Under the pieces are notes generated by a model. That model was not told where the DNA came from. It saw only the letters and a program-made list of their open reading frames with translations, and searched no databases. Shown here in pieces: positions 9,090 to 18,558 of a DNA stretch of 64,000 bases. The translations under genes were made by a program, and so were the position numbers. Numbering within the stretch: position 1 is the first letter of the stretch; each line of letters begins with the position of its first letter. Source of the DNA: Allobosea sp. WAO (GTDB taxonomy: Bacteria > Pseudomonadota > Alphaproteobacteria > Rhizobiales > Beijerinckiaceae); contig NZ_JXTJ01000018.1 of NCBI RefSeq assembly GCF_001509835.1, positions 1 to 64,000 on the forward strand, written 5' to 3'.

Positions 9090-9123
9090 CGCCTCGCAGG
9101 TTCGTTCCTGCGGGGCGTTCTTC
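9090..9123 (+). terminator. Probable terminator after the aminotransferase gene
   Basis: An 11-bp hairpin (9090-9100 with 9107-9117, one G-T pair, 6-nt loop) is followed by TTCTTC. The downstream T run is short, so termination strength is uncertain. Confidence 0.6.
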
Positions 9124-9283
9124 AATGCGCTGCTGACAGCTTCTGTCGGGAAAGCGAGGGAAGCAGTACGCGCTCCGTCGCTTGAGCTGTCATAGTCGCG
9201 AGAATCAAGCCGGCCAGGACCGGTGTAGCGACGAGGCGGCGGATTGCGAGCGCGACGCGCTGCGAGCAGATGGGAGAATGAAC

Positions 9284-10090
9284 ATGCCCGGCAAATCCAG
9301 CGGCGCGATCCGCATCGGCATTGGCGGCTGGGTGTTCGAGCCCTGGCGCGGCGCTTTCTATCCGGACGGGCTGCCGCAGAAGCGTGAGCTCGAATATGCC
9401 GGCAGCAAGCTGACCTCGATCGAGGTCAACGGCACCTATTACGGCTCGCAGAAGCCGGAGAGCTTCGCCAAATGGCGGGCTGAGACGCCGGATGGCTTCG
9501 TCTTCGCGCTGAAGGGCTCGCGCTTCTGTACCAATCGCCGCGTCCTTGCCGAAGCTGGCCCGTCGGTCGAGAAGTTCGTCACGTCGGGCATTTCGGAGCT
9601 GAAGGAAAAGCTCGGCCCGATCAACTGGCAGTTCATGGCGACGAAGGCCTTCGATCCCGCCGATTTCGAGGCCTTTCTCAAGCTGCTGCCCAAGGAGGTT
9701 GACGGCATCACCCTGCGCCATGCCGTCGAGGTGCGCCATCCGAGCTTCCGCTCGGCCGAGTTCGTCGCCCTGCTGCGCGAGTACGGCGTTGCGGTGATCA
9801 CGTCCGGGGATTCGGAGTATCCCGAGATCGCCGACGTCACCGCGCCTTTCGTCTATGCCCGGATCATGGGGACCAAGGAGGCCGAGCCCAACGGCTATTC
9901 CGAAGCGCAGCTCGACGCTTGGGCCGAGCGTGCACGCCAGTGGGCGCGAGGCGATGCGCCTGGCGATCTCGAACTGGTCGCACCGGCGGCCGAAAAGCAG
10001 CCGCGCGACGTCTTCCTCTATGTGATCAGCGGCGACAAGGTCCGCAATCCCGCCGCAGCGATGGCGCTGATTGCGCGCGCCGGCGCCTGA
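9284..10090 (+). CDS. DUF72 domain-containing protein
   Basis: A 268-residue DUF72 (YecE-like) protein with a predicted TIM-barrel fold. The N-terminal GIGGWVFEPWRGAFYP and SIEVNGTYYG and the central FVFALKGSRFCTN are characteristic of the family. The biochemical activity is unknown; the fold resembles sugar-phosphate isomerases. Start: ATG 9284, because GGGAG at 9272-9276 has 7-nt spacing to it; an in-frame ATG at 9278 is only 1 nt from that site. It stands alone, convergent with the ybaK-type gene. Confidence 0.88.
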   Translation: MPGKSSGAIRIGIGGWVFEPWRGAFYPDGLPQKRELEYAGSKLTSIEVNGTYYGSQKPESFAKWRAETPDGFVFALKGSRFCTNRRVLAEAGPSVEKFVTSGISELKEKLGPINWQFMATKAFDPADFEAFLKLLPKEVDGITLRHAVEVRHPSFRSAEFVALLREYGVAVITSGDSEYPEIADVTAPFVYARIMGTKEAEPNGYSEAQLDAWAERARQWARGDAPGDLELVAPAAEKQPRDVFLYVISGDKVRNPAAAMALIARAGA

Positions 10091-10096
10091 GCGGCC

Positions 10097-10600
10097 TCAG
10101 GCCAGTTGCGCGGCGGCGCTTTCGGCTTGTTGAGCAGCAGGCTCCTGGCAGACATCGACCCATTCCGCGCCGGTCAGCGCCACCATCCGCTCAGGGCTGA
10201 TCCGGACGGCGCTCTGCGTCGAACCGGCGGCGGGCACGACCTCGTCGAAGGCTTTCAACGAGACGTCGCAATAGACCTGCAGCGGGCTCAGCAAGCCGAA
10301 GGGGCAGACCCCGCCGACCGGATGGCCGGTGATCGCCGCCACTTCCTCGAGGTCGAGCATGCGCGGCTTGGTGCCGAAGGCCGCCTTGGTCTTCCGGTTG
10401 TCGAGCCGCGCGTCGCCGCGGGTGACCAGCAGCACGATGCGCTCGCCAAGCCGCAGCGACAGCGTCTTGGCGATGCGGGCGGGCTCGACGCCGAAGGCCT
10501 CGGCCGCGAGCGTCACGGTTGCGCTGCTGCCTTCGGTTTCGAGGATCTCGATATCGGGGGCGCGCTGCGCGAAGAAGGCGCGGACCGAAGCCAGACTCAC
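10097..10600 (-). CDS. YbaK/EbsC family aminoacyl-tRNA deacylase
   Basis: A 167-residue YbaK/ProX-type protein that hydrolyses mischarged tRNA (Cys- or Ala-tRNA-Pro in characterised members). It shows SSATVTLAAEAFGVEPARIAKTL in part, LLVTRGDARLD, and the typical GHPVGGVCPFGL loop near 105. The start is GTG at 10600, overlapping the stop of the upstream membrane-protein gene by 4 nt (GTGA), so translation is probably coupled. Confidence 0.9.
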   Translation of the reverse strand: MSLASVRAFFAQRAPDIEILETEGSSATVTLAAEAFGVEPARIAKTLSLRLGERIVLLVTRGDARLDNRKTKAAFGTKPRMLDLEEVAAITGHPVGGVCPFGLLSPLQVYCDVSLKAFDEVVPAAGSTQSAVRISPERMVALTGAEWVDVCQEPAAQQAESAAAQLA

Positions 10601-10875
10601 CGTGTTCTCCCATCGAAGCGCCAGCAGATCAGGGCGGCGACCGCCGCCGGCACGCCGAAGACCACGAGCAGGATCGGCGCCTCCTGCAGGAAGGTGTAGC
10701 CGGCACTGTTGATGCCGACGATCAGGTTGATCACCGATGCGACGAACCAGAGCGGAATGAACAACCGCATCGCGAAGATCACGGGATGGCGCCCGCCTGT
10801 GTTCAGGCGCGGCGCCAGCAGGAGCAGAAGGCCGAGCAGGGCGAAGCCGGCGGCGATGACCTTGACGGTGTGCAT
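10597..10875 (-). CDS. Small three-helix membrane protein
   Basis: A 92-residue hydrophobic protein with about three transmembrane segments (roughly 5-22, 36-55 and 65-84), a short Arg-rich loop and a basic C-terminus. No family is recognised. Its stop overlaps the GTG start of the ybaK-type gene, and it lies 21 nt downstream of purH on the same strand. It may therefore be transcribed from the purH promoter. Confidence 0.75.
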   Translation of the reverse strand: MHTVKVIAAGFALLGLLLLLAPRLNTGGRHPVIFAMRLFIPLWFVASVINLIVGINSAGYTFLQEAPILLVVFGVPAAVAALICWRFDGRTR

Positions 10876-10896
10876 CCGGCTTCTCCGCGCCTCGTC

Positions 10897-12489
10897 TCAG
10901 TGCCTGAAATGGCGATGGCCGGTGAAGACCATGGCGAGGCCGGCCTCGTCGGCGGCCTTGATCACCTCGTCATCGCGCATCGAGCCGCCGGGCTGGATCA
11001 CCGCGGTCGCTCCGGCCTCCGCCGCCGCCAGCAGGCCGTCGGCAAAGGGGAAGAAGGCGTCGGAGGCGACGACCGCGCCCTTGGCCAGGCTCTCCGCCGC
11101 ACCGGCCGCCTTGGCGGCTTCGCCGGCCTTCCAGGCGGCGATGCGCGAGGAATCGACGCGGCTCATCTGGCCGGCGCCGACGCCGACCGTGGCGAGGTTC
11201 TTGGCGTAGACGATGGCGTTCGACTTGACGTGCTTGGCGACGCGGAAGGCGAAGCGCAGATCGGCGAGCTCGGCCTCGCTCGGCTGGCGCTTGGTGACGA
11301 CCTTCAGCTCCATGTCGTCGACCACGGCATTGTCGCGCGCCTGCGCCAGGAAGCCGCCGGCGACGGTGCGCAGGGCAAGGCCGGCAGCGCGGACGTCAGG
11401 CAGGCCGCCGGTCAGGAGCAGGCGCAGGTTCTTCTTGGCGGCGACGATTGCGATCGCCTCCTCATCCGCGTCGGGGGCGATGATCACCTCGGTGAAGATC
11501 TCGACGATCTTCTTCGCCGCTTCCGCGTCGAGCTTGCGGTTCAGTGCGACGATGCCGCCGAAGGCGGAAACCGGATCGCAGGCGAGGGCGCGCTCATAGG
11601 CTTCGAGCAGCGAAGAGCCCTCGGCGACGCCGCAGGGATTGGCATGCTTGACGATGACGCAGGCGGCGGTGCGAGCCGGATCGAACTCGGCGACGCATTC
11701 GAAGGCGGCGTCGGTGTCGTTGATGTTGTTGTAGGAGAGCTGCTTGCCCTGGACCTGGCGCGCGGTGGCGACGCCCGGGCGCTGCTCCGGCGTGCGGTAG
11801 AAGGCGGCCCATTGATGTGGGTTCTCGCCATAGCGCATGGTCTCGGCGAGGCCGCCGCCCAGCGCGCGGAAGGCCGGCGAGGTGTCGCCGAGCTCGCCGG
11901 CGAACCAGTTGGAGATCGCCGCATCATAGGCGGCGGTGCGCGAATAGGCCTTTTGCGCGAGCTTGCGGCGCAGGCTCAGCGTGGTCGAACCCTTATGGGC
12001 CTCGAGATCGGCGAGGACGGCGGCATAGTCGGCGGGTTCGACGACGACGGCGACGTCGTGATGGTTCTTGGCGGCGGCGCGGATCATCGCCGGACCGCCG
12101 ATGTCGATGTTCTCGATGCAGTCGTCATAGGGCTTGCCGGCCGCGACGGTCGCCTCGAACGGATAGAGGTTCACCACCAGGAGGTCGATCGGCTTGATGC
12201 CGTGGCCGAGCATCGAGGCCTGGTGCTCGGGATGCGAGCGGATGGCGAGCAGGCCGCCATGGACTTTGGGATGCAGCGTCTTGACGCGGCCGTCCATCAT
12301 CTCCGGGAAGCCGGTCAGATCGGAGACGTCGGTGACCGCAAGCCCGGCTTCGGCGATCGCCTTGGCGGTGCCGCCGGTCGAGACCAGAGCGATGCCCATG
12401 CGTGAGAGCGCCCGCGCAAACTCGATCAGGCCGGTCTTGTCGGAGACGGAAAGCAGCGCGCGCTCGATGCGGCGAAGTTCGTTCGGCAT
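10897..12489 (-). CDS. purH: Bifunctional AICAR transformylase / IMP cyclohydrolase
   Basis: A 530-residue PurH carrying out the last two steps of IMP synthesis. The N-terminal MGS-like IMP cyclohydrolase domain (about 8-190) has VSTGGTAKAI and GFPEMMDGRVKTLHPKVHGG. The AICAR formyltransferase domain follows, with the catalytic KHANPCGVA at 281-289. Length and domain order are normal. It lies 118 nt downstream of a heparinase-like gene and an rsmB gene, a gene order seen repeatedly in Rhizobiales. Confidence 0.98.
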   Translation of the reverse strand: MPNELRRIERALLSVSDKTGLIEFARALSRMGIALVSTGGTAKAIAEAGLAVTDVSDLTGFPEMMDGRVKTLHPKVHGGLLAIRSHPEHQASMLGHGIKPIDLLVVNLYPFEATVAAGKPYDDCIENIDIGGPAMIRAAAKNHHDVAVVVEPADYAAVLADLEAHKGSTTLSLRRKLAQKAYSRTAAYDAAISNWFAGELGDTSPAFRALGGGLAETMRYGENPHQWAAFYRTPEQRPGVATARQVQGKQLSYNNINDTDAAFECVAEFDPARTAACVIVKHANPCGVAEGSSLLEAYERALACDPVSAFGGIVALNRKLDAEAAKKIVEIFTEVIIAPDADEEAIAIVAAKKNLRLLLTGGLPDVRAAGLALRTVAGGFLAQARDNAVVDDMELKVVTKRQPSEAELADLRFAFRVAKHVKSNAIVYAKNLATVGVGAGQMSRVDSSRIAAWKAGEAAKAAGAAESLAKGAVVASDAFFPFADGLLAAAEAGATAVIQPGGSMRDDEVIKAADEAGLAMVFTGHRHFRH

Positions 12490-12607
12490 GAGGAAAAAGA
12501 TCCAAAAGTTGCGCGGCGCACCGCGAAAGGTTTCGCGCGCGCCCTATCATGCCGGCGGCTCGCTGCAAAGCACAACGGGCGCAGGCTTGCCTTGTCCGAG
12601 GCGACGG

Positions 12608-14356
12608 TCAGCCCTCGGAGGGCGGTTTCATCGGCGGGAAGGCGAGCGCGATCTCGGCTTCCCGGTCGGGTCCTGCGTGATGCGCAGCGGTTCCCAGGCG
12701 GGCGATGCGCCAGATGATCTTCGGGGTCGCGGCGGCGTCGAATTCGATGACCAGCTGTGAGGTGCGCCGCCTGCCGTCGGCGGCGGCGAAGAAGATGCTT
12801 TCCTCCAGCGCGACGGTCAGGCCGGACGCCTCGAAAGCCCAGACCTCGCCGGAGGGCAGGGCCAGCAAGGCGCCTTCGCCTTCGCGGATCAGGCTGGCGG
12901 TGACGCCGGGATGAAGGTGGAAGCGCGCGACGGCGGGCAGGCTCGCCATGGTGGGCGAGACGCCGATCTCATCCTCGCCGAGCAGTTCGCCGCCTCCCGG
13001 CGCGAGCAGCAGCCGGCGGGTGTGGACGACGCCGAAGGCGCGCTTGTAGCCGTCATGGCTGCCGACCCACTCGACGCCTTGCTCGGTCTCCTGTCGGGCG
13101 GCGCGGACGTCGGCCGGCCCGGCTGTGATGCGGCGCTCGCCAAGGACCAGCCCGAACACGCAGCTCGAGCGGTCGTCGAGGGTCACGGTCGAATGCGCCG
13201 CCGTCGAGCGGGCGGCGAGCCGCAACTCCGGCGCACCATAGCGGCTGGCACCGCAGTTCACGATAAGGCGCTGCGCGCCGCTGGAGAATTCGAAGCTCAG
13301 GCAGCCGGCATGGGCTTCGATCGAGTTCGCGCCGCGCGGCGGCGGGCCGGCATCGACGATCACCGTGCTCGGCCCGGCGGCGAGCCGGTCATAGCCGGCA
13401 TAGGCGGCATGCTCGATCGGCCGGCCGCGGGCGTCGTCATAGGCGGCAAGCGTCGCCATCAGGTCGGGCGGGGTCGCGCCCATGCCGTTGAACAGCGCGA
13501 GAGCGCCGTCGCCGTGCCGGAACAGGCGCAGATGCGGCATCATCCGGTCGATCGCCATGATGATGCTGCGCGGCGGTTCGAGGCCGCGCGCCGCAAAGGT
13601 CTCGCGCAGCGGCAAGAGGTCGAGCAGCAATTCGATGATGATGCGCGGGTTGCGGCTGAGATGGCCGCCATCGGGCAGGATCTGGCGTTCGAGTTCGTCC
13701 GATAGCGCGGTCTCGAAGCGCCGCAGCCGGCGCTCCTGGCCGTCGAGGCAGACCGCGGCGAAGGAGACTGCGATCAGGCACTGCAGGCGCGCTACGCCCT
13801 CGACCGCTCCGGCGAGCGCCAGGTGCAGCCGGTCCGTGGTCTGCCCGATATGGCGGAGGAAGCGCTCGTAGAAGACATGGTCGGCGCCTTCGAGCAGCAG
13901 CGGCGAATGCGAGAGAAAGGAGATCAGCCGTCTGGCCGCTACCGCTGGTTGGCGAGCTACCTCGTCGCGATCATGCTTGTTGGCGAGGAATTCCTCGACC
14001 AAGGCGCGGGCATTGGCGCGGGCGATCGCGCTGTCGGCGGCGCGCAGGTGCCGAAGCCAGGAGAAGCCGAGCAGTGTCTCGGCCCAGGCCTCGGTTGGCG
14101 GTTCGATCTCGAAGGGCGATTCGCCATGGCTGTTCACGGTGCGCCCGGCGAAGGCGAAATAGCCGGAATAGATGTCGCTCGCCGTCGTCGGGTCGGCGGT
14201 GCGCAGGTCGTGCGGCGCGAAGAGCAGACGGTTCGCCTTCAAGCGCCCGAAGGGCCAGAAGGCGCGCGCGACTCCAACGATTTGGCCGCGGGTGCGCTTC
14301 GCCGCGCGGCCGGTCGCCGCGCGTGCCAGTCCCCCCCGCTCAGACCAGCTCTTCAA
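12608..14356 (-). CDS. Heparinase II/III family protein
   Basis: A 582-residue protein of the heparinase II/III-like family. The N-terminal half is an alpha-helical toroid region (GFSWLRHLRAA, FLSHSPLLLEG). The C-terminal half is the beta-sandwich Heparinase II/III domain (LIVNCGASRYGAPELR, RFHLHPGV). Experimentally known relatives are polysaccharide lyases, but this rhizobial subgroup, linked to rsmB and purH, has no established substrate. No signal peptide is apparent. The start is TTG at 14356. It is 54 nt downstream of rsmB and probably cotranscribed. Confidence 0.88.
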   Translation of the reverse strand: MKSWSERGGLARAATGRAAKRTRGQIVGVARAFWPFGRLKANRLLFAPHDLRTADPTTASDIYSGYFAFAGRTVNSHGESPFEIEPPTEAWAETLLGFSWLRHLRAADSAIARANARALVEEFLANKHDRDEVARQPAVAARRLISFLSHSPLLLEGADHVFYERFLRHIGQTTDRLHLALAGAVEGVARLQCLIAVSFAAVCLDGQERRLRRFETALSDELERQILPDGGHLSRNPRIIIELLLDLLPLRETFAARGLEPPRSIIMAIDRMMPHLRLFRHGDGALALFNGMGATPPDLMATLAAYDDARGRPIEHAAYAGYDRLAAGPSTVIVDAGPPPRGANSIEAHAGCLSFEFSSGAQRLIVNCGASRYGAPELRLAARSTAAHSTVTLDDRSSCVFGLVLGERRITAGPADVRAARQETEQGVEWVGSHDGYKRAFGVVHTRRLLLAPGGGELLGEDEIGVSPTMASLPAVARFHLHPGVTASLIREGEGALLALPSGEVWAFEASGLTVALEESIFFAAADGRRRTSQLVIEFDAAATPKIIWRIARLGTAAHHAGPDREAEIALAFPPMKPPSEG

Positions 14357-14410
14357 TGCCCCTGTCCGTCCCGCCGTTCCGCCGCCAGCCCTGCGGCGAA
14401 TCCGCAGAAG

Positions 14411-15760
14411 TCATAGCCTGATCAGGCGACATGCGTAAAATCCCGCCCAGCCCGAGAGTCTCGGCGTCTCGCCGGCAAGCTGGTGGGGCAAGGTTCGCAG
14501 CTCGCCCAAAGGCGTCAGCGCTTCGGCGATGCCGCCGATTTCCGCAGCCTCGATCGGCTTTCGGGCGAAGCCCGGCTGGCGCGCGAGGAAGGCCGCGATC
14601 TGCGCCTCGCCTTCTTCGGGCTCCAGCGAGCAGGTGCAGTAGACGAGCCGGCCGCCGGGGCGGGTCAGCTTCGCCGCCTGGTCGAGCAGGCGTGCCTGCA
14701 GGGCGATCAGCTTGGCGATGTCCTCGGGACGCTTGGTCCAGGCGACATCGGGATGGCGGCGGATCGTGCCGGTGGCGCTGCAGGGGGCATCGAGCAGCAC
14801 GGCGTCGAAGGGTTCCGCCTCGTAGCGGGCGGCATCGGCGGTGACGATCTCGGCCTTTTGGCCGAGCCGCTCCAGATTGGCCGCGAGCCGGCGCAGGCGC
14901 GGACCGGAGCGGTCGACGGCGGTCACCTCGGCGCCGGCCGCGACGAGTTGCGCCGTCTTGCCGCCGGGGGCGGCGCAGAGATCGGCGGCGCGCTCGCCGG
15001 GCTTGGCGGCCAGCAGCAATGCCGGCAGCGCCGCGGCTGCATCCTGGACCCACCATTCGCCCTCGGCGAAGCCGGACAGGGTGGTGACGCTTTCGCGGCC
15101 GCGCAGACGGACCGATCCGGTCGGCAGCACGATGCCGTCGAGCTTTTCGGCCCAGCCGGCAGCGTCAGCCTTGACCGTCAGGTCGAGCGGCGGCTCCTGC
15201 GCGTGGGCGAGCGCGATGGCGGCGGCGGTCTCGGCGCCATAATGGCGGATCCAGCTCTCGCCCAGCCATTCCGGCGCGTCGATCAGCGGGTCGAGCTCGG
15301 CGAGGATCGTGTCGCGCTCACGGGCCAGCCGGCGCAGCACGGCGTTGCCGAGCGAGACATAGCGCGAGGAACGCGCATCCTCGTGCAAATGGCGGATGGC
15401 GAGGTCGACGGCGGCGTGGTCGGGCACGTCGAGGAAGAGCAATTGCGCTGCGGCTGCGACCATGATCGGTTCGAACGGGCCGGAATTGCGCGGGCTGCCG
15501 CGCTCGAGCCTTGCGTCGATGGCATGGCGGATCGAGCCGAGCCGGCGGAAGGCGACAGTGGCGATGGCGCGAGCGAGGCCGGCATCGGCGGGCTCCAGCT
15601 TTGCTGCCGCAGCCATGCGCTCATAGGTCTCGTCGAGGGCGGTCCCGGCGCGCAGGACCTCGTCGATCAGTTCGGCAGCCAGCCGGCGGGCGGCGAGGCC
15701 CGGCGCGTTGTCGAGCGGCTTCGCTTCAGCGGAGGGCGCGGCGGTTTCGGAGCGCGCCAT
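14411..15760 (-). CDS. rsmB: 16S rRNA (cytosine-5) methyltransferase RsmB-like
   Basis: A 449-residue RsmB/NOP2/Sun methyltransferase. The N-terminal NusB-like RNA-binding domain spans about 20-155. The SAM-binding domain has LCAAPGGKT at 261-269. The catalytic cysteines lie in DAPCSATG (about 324-331) and YCTCSLEPEEGE (about 374-385). RsmB methylates C967 of 16S rRNA. The gene starts one base after the htpX stop codon, so the two are almost certainly cotranscribed. Confidence 0.95.
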   Translation of the reverse strand: MARSETAAPSAEAKPLDNAPGLAARRLAAELIDEVLRAGTALDETYERMAAAAKLEPADAGLARAIATVAFRRLGSIRHAIDARLERGSPRNSGPFEPIMVAAAAQLLFLDVPDHAAVDLAIRHLHEDARSSRYVSLGNAVLRRLARERDTILAELDPLIDAPEWLGESWIRHYGAETAAAIALAHAQEPPLDLTVKADAAGWAEKLDGIVLPTGSVRLRGRESVTTLSGFAEGEWWVQDAAAALPALLLAAKPGERAADLCAAPGGKTAQLVAAGAEVTAVDRSGPRLRRLAANLERLGQKAEIVTADAARYEAEPFDAVLLDAPCSATGTIRRHPDVAWTKRPEDIAKLIALQARLLDQAAKLTRPGGRLVYCTCSLEPEEGEAQIAAFLARQPGFARKPIEAAEIGGIAEALTPLGELRTLPHQLAGETPRLSGWAGFYACRLIRL

Positions 15761-15761
15761 C

Positions 15762-16679
15762 TCAGCCCCAGGGCCCGGGTTCGCGGCCGCCGAATGGACT
15801 TTGGGCCGCGCCGCGCAGGAAGCCGCCGGCCTGGCCGGTGACGCCCATGGCGCGCGCCTGCTCCATCAGCGCAGCGATGCGATTGCCGGTGTCGGGGTGG
15901 GTCGAGAACAGAGAATCCATGCCGCGTCCGCTCAGCGGGTTGATGATGAACATGTGCGCCGTAGCAGGCTTCTGTTCCGCCGTCTCGTTCGGGATGTGAG
16001 CGACGCCGCCGGCGATCTTGGCCAGAGCATCGGCGAGCGCCGCCGGGTTGCCGCAGATCTCGCCGCCGATCCGGTCGGCCTCGTATTCGCGCGAGCGCGA
16101 GATCGCCATCTGGATGATCGTCGCCGCCAGCGGCGCCAGCAGCGTCACCAGGATCTGGACGATGAAGTTCGGACGCTGGTCGCGCGAGCCGAAGAACATG
16201 CCGAAGCTGGCGATGGTCGAGATCGCGCCGGCCATGGTCGCGGTGATCGTCATGGTCAGCGTGTCGTGATTCTTGATGTGCGCCAGTTCGTGCGCCATCA
16301 CGCCGGCGAGCTCGTCATAGCTGAGCGTGCGCAGGATGCCGGTGGTCGCAGCAACGGCGGCGTTCTGCGGATTGCGGCCGGTGGCGAAGGCGTTGGGCTG
16401 GTCCTCATGGATGATGTAGACGCGCGGCATCGGCATGTTCGCCCGCGCCGCGAGGTCGCGCACCATGCCGTAGAGCTCCGGCGCTGCGCGTTCGTCGACC
16501 TCTTCGGCATTGTGGGCGGCCAGCGCCAGCTTGTCGGAATTCCAGTAGCTGAACAGGTTGGTCGCGACCGCGATGCCGAGCGCGATCAGCATGCCGCCGG
16601 CGCCCGCGAGCAGATAGCCAACGGCCCCGAACAGGGCGGTCAGCGCTGCCATCAGCATGCCGGTACGGACATAATTCAT
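15762..16679 (-). CDS. htpX: Membrane zinc metalloprotease HtpX
   Basis: A 305-residue M48B peptidase. Two N-terminal transmembrane segments (about 5-25 and 28-46) precede the zinc site HELAHIKNH (130-138), with the third ligand Glu in the SREYEAD region. Further hydrophobic segments sit at about 146-165 and 178-198. HtpX degrades damaged inner-membrane proteins. It is the first gene of the htpX-rsmB-heparinase-purH run. The family-typical start MNYVRTGMLMA supports the ATG at 16679. Confidence 0.96.
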   Translation of the reverse strand: MNYVRTGMLMAALTALFGAVGYLLAGAGGMLIALGIAVATNLFSYWNSDKLALAAHNAEEVDERAAPELYGMVRDLAARANMPMPRVYIIHEDQPNAFATGRNPQNAAVAATTGILRTLSYDELAGVMAHELAHIKNHDTLTMTITATMAGAISTIASFGMFFGSRDQRPNFIVQILVTLLAPLAATIIQMAISRSREYEADRIGGEICGNPAALADALAKIAGGVAHIPNETAEQKPATAHMFIINPLSGRGMDSLFSTHPDTGNRIAALMEQARAMGVTGQAGGFLRGAAQSPFGGREPGPWG

Positions 16680-16789
16680 CGATCACCTCTCGCTTGCTCG
16701 AGCATTCGCGCCGCGGCGCCCTCGCCTGGCGCCGAATTCATCCCTATGTGGTGAAGACGATGCGGATCCTGCAAGAGATCGAGGCCAGT

Positions 16790-17011
16790 ATGGGCGCGAA
16801 TGCGGAAAAGAGCGAGCCTTCCGGCGTGCCTGCGACCAAGGAACTGACGCCGGCGGCGCAGCGCGCGCTTGCCGAGGCGCAGGCGCGACGCGCCGCCCTC
16901 GACGCCAAGGCGGAGGCGCTCGGGCGTGACAAGGAAATCGCCGGCCGCGGCGGACTCGAGCCGGTGCGCTATGACGACTGGGAAGTGAAGGGCATCGCCA
17001 GCGACTTCTAA
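16790..17011 (+). CDS. DUF1674 protein (succinate dehydrogenase assembly factor 4-like)
   Basis: A 73-residue protein ending in the DUF1674 signature GRGGLEPVRYDDWEVKG followed by IASDF. Mitochondrial SDHAF4/Sdh8 belongs to this family and assists maturation of the succinate dehydrogenase flavoprotein, so a similar role is plausible here. The N-terminal part is Ala/Glu/Lys-rich and likely helical. ATG 16790 was chosen because GAGG lies about 6 nt upstream; in-frame ATG 16760 and TTG 16694 would add non-conserved residues. It is divergent from htpX. Confidence 0.85.
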   Translation: MGANAEKSEPSGVPATKELTPAAQRALAEAQARRAALDAKAEALGRDKEIAGRGGLEPVRYDDWEVKGIASDF

Positions 17012-17037
17012 GGTCGCGGCGACGCCCGGATCCGTCC

Positions 17038-18558
17038 TCAGGCGGCCCTGCGCCGCGGAGCCGGGATCGCGACGGCGCCTTCGCGGCCCGTCGTCCGGAA
17101 GGCGCTCATCAGCTGGTTCAGCCGTTCGATCTGATCGAGCAAGGTCCGAGCCGAGGCCGCGCTCTGCTCCGCCAGGGCGGCATTGCTCTGGGTCATCTCG
17201 TCCATATGGCTGACGGTACGGGCCATCTCGTCTATGCCGTTGGCCTGTTCGCCGGTGGCGGCGGCGATGTCGTTGACCGTGGCCGAGACCTGCGTCGAGG
17301 CGTCGACGATCTTCTCCAGCGTCTCGCCGGCCTGGCGAACCAGGCGAACGCCTTCGACGACCTCGGCATCGGAGGAGCCGATCAGGCTGGTGATGTCCTT
17401 GGCCGCGCCGGCCGAGCGCTGCGCCAGCGCCCGGACCTCGGCGGCGACCACGGCGAAGCCGCGGCCGGCATCGCCGGCCCGGGCGGCCTCGACGGCCGCG
17501 TTGAGGGCGAGGAGATTGGTCTGGAAGGCGATGCCGTCGATCACGCCGGTGATCTCGGAGATCTTCTTCGAGGCCTCCTCGATGCGGACCATCGCCTGGA
17601 TCGCATCCTTGACGATTTCACCGCCGGTACGCGCCACGGCCGAGGCATTGTCGGCGAGGACGAGCGAATCGCGCGAGGACTGAGCCGAGCTCTTGACCGA
17701 GGCGGTGAGCTGCTCGGTGGTCGCGGCGGTCTGCTGCAACGCCGCCGCCTGCTGCTCGGTGCGCGAGGAGAGGTCGTCGGCGCCCGAATTGATCTCCTGC
17801 GAGGACGCGGCGATCGCAGCCGAGCTTGCCTTGATCGTCGCGACCATCTCGCCCAACCGAGTCATGGCGTGGTCGAAGTGCTCGCCGATGCTGGCGTATT
17901 CCTCCGGCATGTCGGCGGGCACGCGGTGGCTGAGATCGCCCTGGGCGAGCGCCGCCATCGCAGCGCTGACATAGCCGATCGCCTTGTCGCGCTGGCGGGC
18001 CTTGATCTCCTCCTGGGCGCGAGCTTCGGCCTCTGCCTTGAGCCGGGCGGTCTCGGAAGCCTCGACATAGACGGTGATGGCGTAGTCCATGTCGAGCATG
18101 GCAGCCTTAACGATCGCACCGATCTCGGCGCTGCGCTCGGCGGCGCCCGGCAGCTTGCCGCCGAAACGGCTCTTCGGCCAACGCTCCTCGAGGACCTTGC
18201 CGATGATTTGCTCGAGCAGCAGGGCATAGCCGCCAATGTACCAGCGCGGCTCCAGCCCGATGCGGGCATGGACTTCGCCGATGGTGGTGACGGAACGGAC
18301 ATAATCCTGGTCCGGCTGGCCGTTGGCGATGACCTGCCAATGATCGAGCTGCCGGCTCTTGGCCTTGTCCATATGGCCAGGCGACTTGAAGAAGGCGTTG
18401 GTCTCCGGGAAGCGGGCGACCTGACCGTAGAAGGCGTCCAGCGCCTCCGGCAGCGCCGCACGGACGACATCCTGGACATTGGCGATATGCGCACGCGTCT
18501 CGGCGTCGAATTTCAGGAAATCAAGACGACGGCTGAGATGGTCCGCTGACGACATCAT
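17038..18558 (-). CDS. Globin-coupled soluble methyl-accepting chemotaxis protein (HemAT-like)
   Basis: A 506-residue chemoreceptor without transmembrane segments. Residues about 10-170 form a protoglobin sensor domain. The likely proximal heme ligand is His97 in GEVHARIGLEPRWYIGGY, a strong signature of the globin-coupled sensor family. A HAMP-like region (LAQGDLSHRVP) leads to the signalling coiled coil with the conserved tip AGRGFAVVAAEVRALAQRS. It probably senses oxygen and signals through CheA. Start: ATG 18558 (or the adjacent ATG 18555), because GGAG lies just upstream; TTG 18573 is less likely. No che genes are nearby. Confidence 0.93.
   Translation of the reverse strand: MMSSADHLSRRLDFLKFDAETRAHIANVQDVVRAALPEALDAFYGQVARFPETNAFFKSPGHMDKAKSRQLDHWQVIANGQPDQDYVRSVTTIGEVHARIGLEPRWYIGGYALLLEQIIGKVLEERWPKSRFGGKLPGAAERSAEIGAIVKAAMLDMDYAITVYVEASETARLKAEAEARAQEEIKARQRDKAIGYVSAAMAALAQGDLSHRVPADMPEEYASIGEHFDHAMTRLGEMVATIKASSAAIAASSQEINSGADDLSSRTEQQAAALQQTAATTEQLTASVKSSAQSSRDSLVLADNASAVARTGGEIVKDAIQAMVRIEEASKKISEITGVIDGIAFQTNLLALNAAVEAARAGDAGRGFAVVAAEVRALAQRSAGAAKDITSLIGSSDAEVVEGVRLVRQAGETLEKIVDASTQVSATVNDIAAATGEQANGIDEMARTVSHMDEMTQSNAALAEQSAASARTLLDQIERLNQLMSAFRTTGREGAVAIPAPRRRAA

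Noticed and set aside
9090..9117. T-arm-like sequence (GCAGGTTCGTTCCTGC) near the aminotransferase end
   Set aside because: The loop is 6 nt rather than 7, and no D-arm or anticodon arm can be built upstream. A terminator-like hairpin explains it better.
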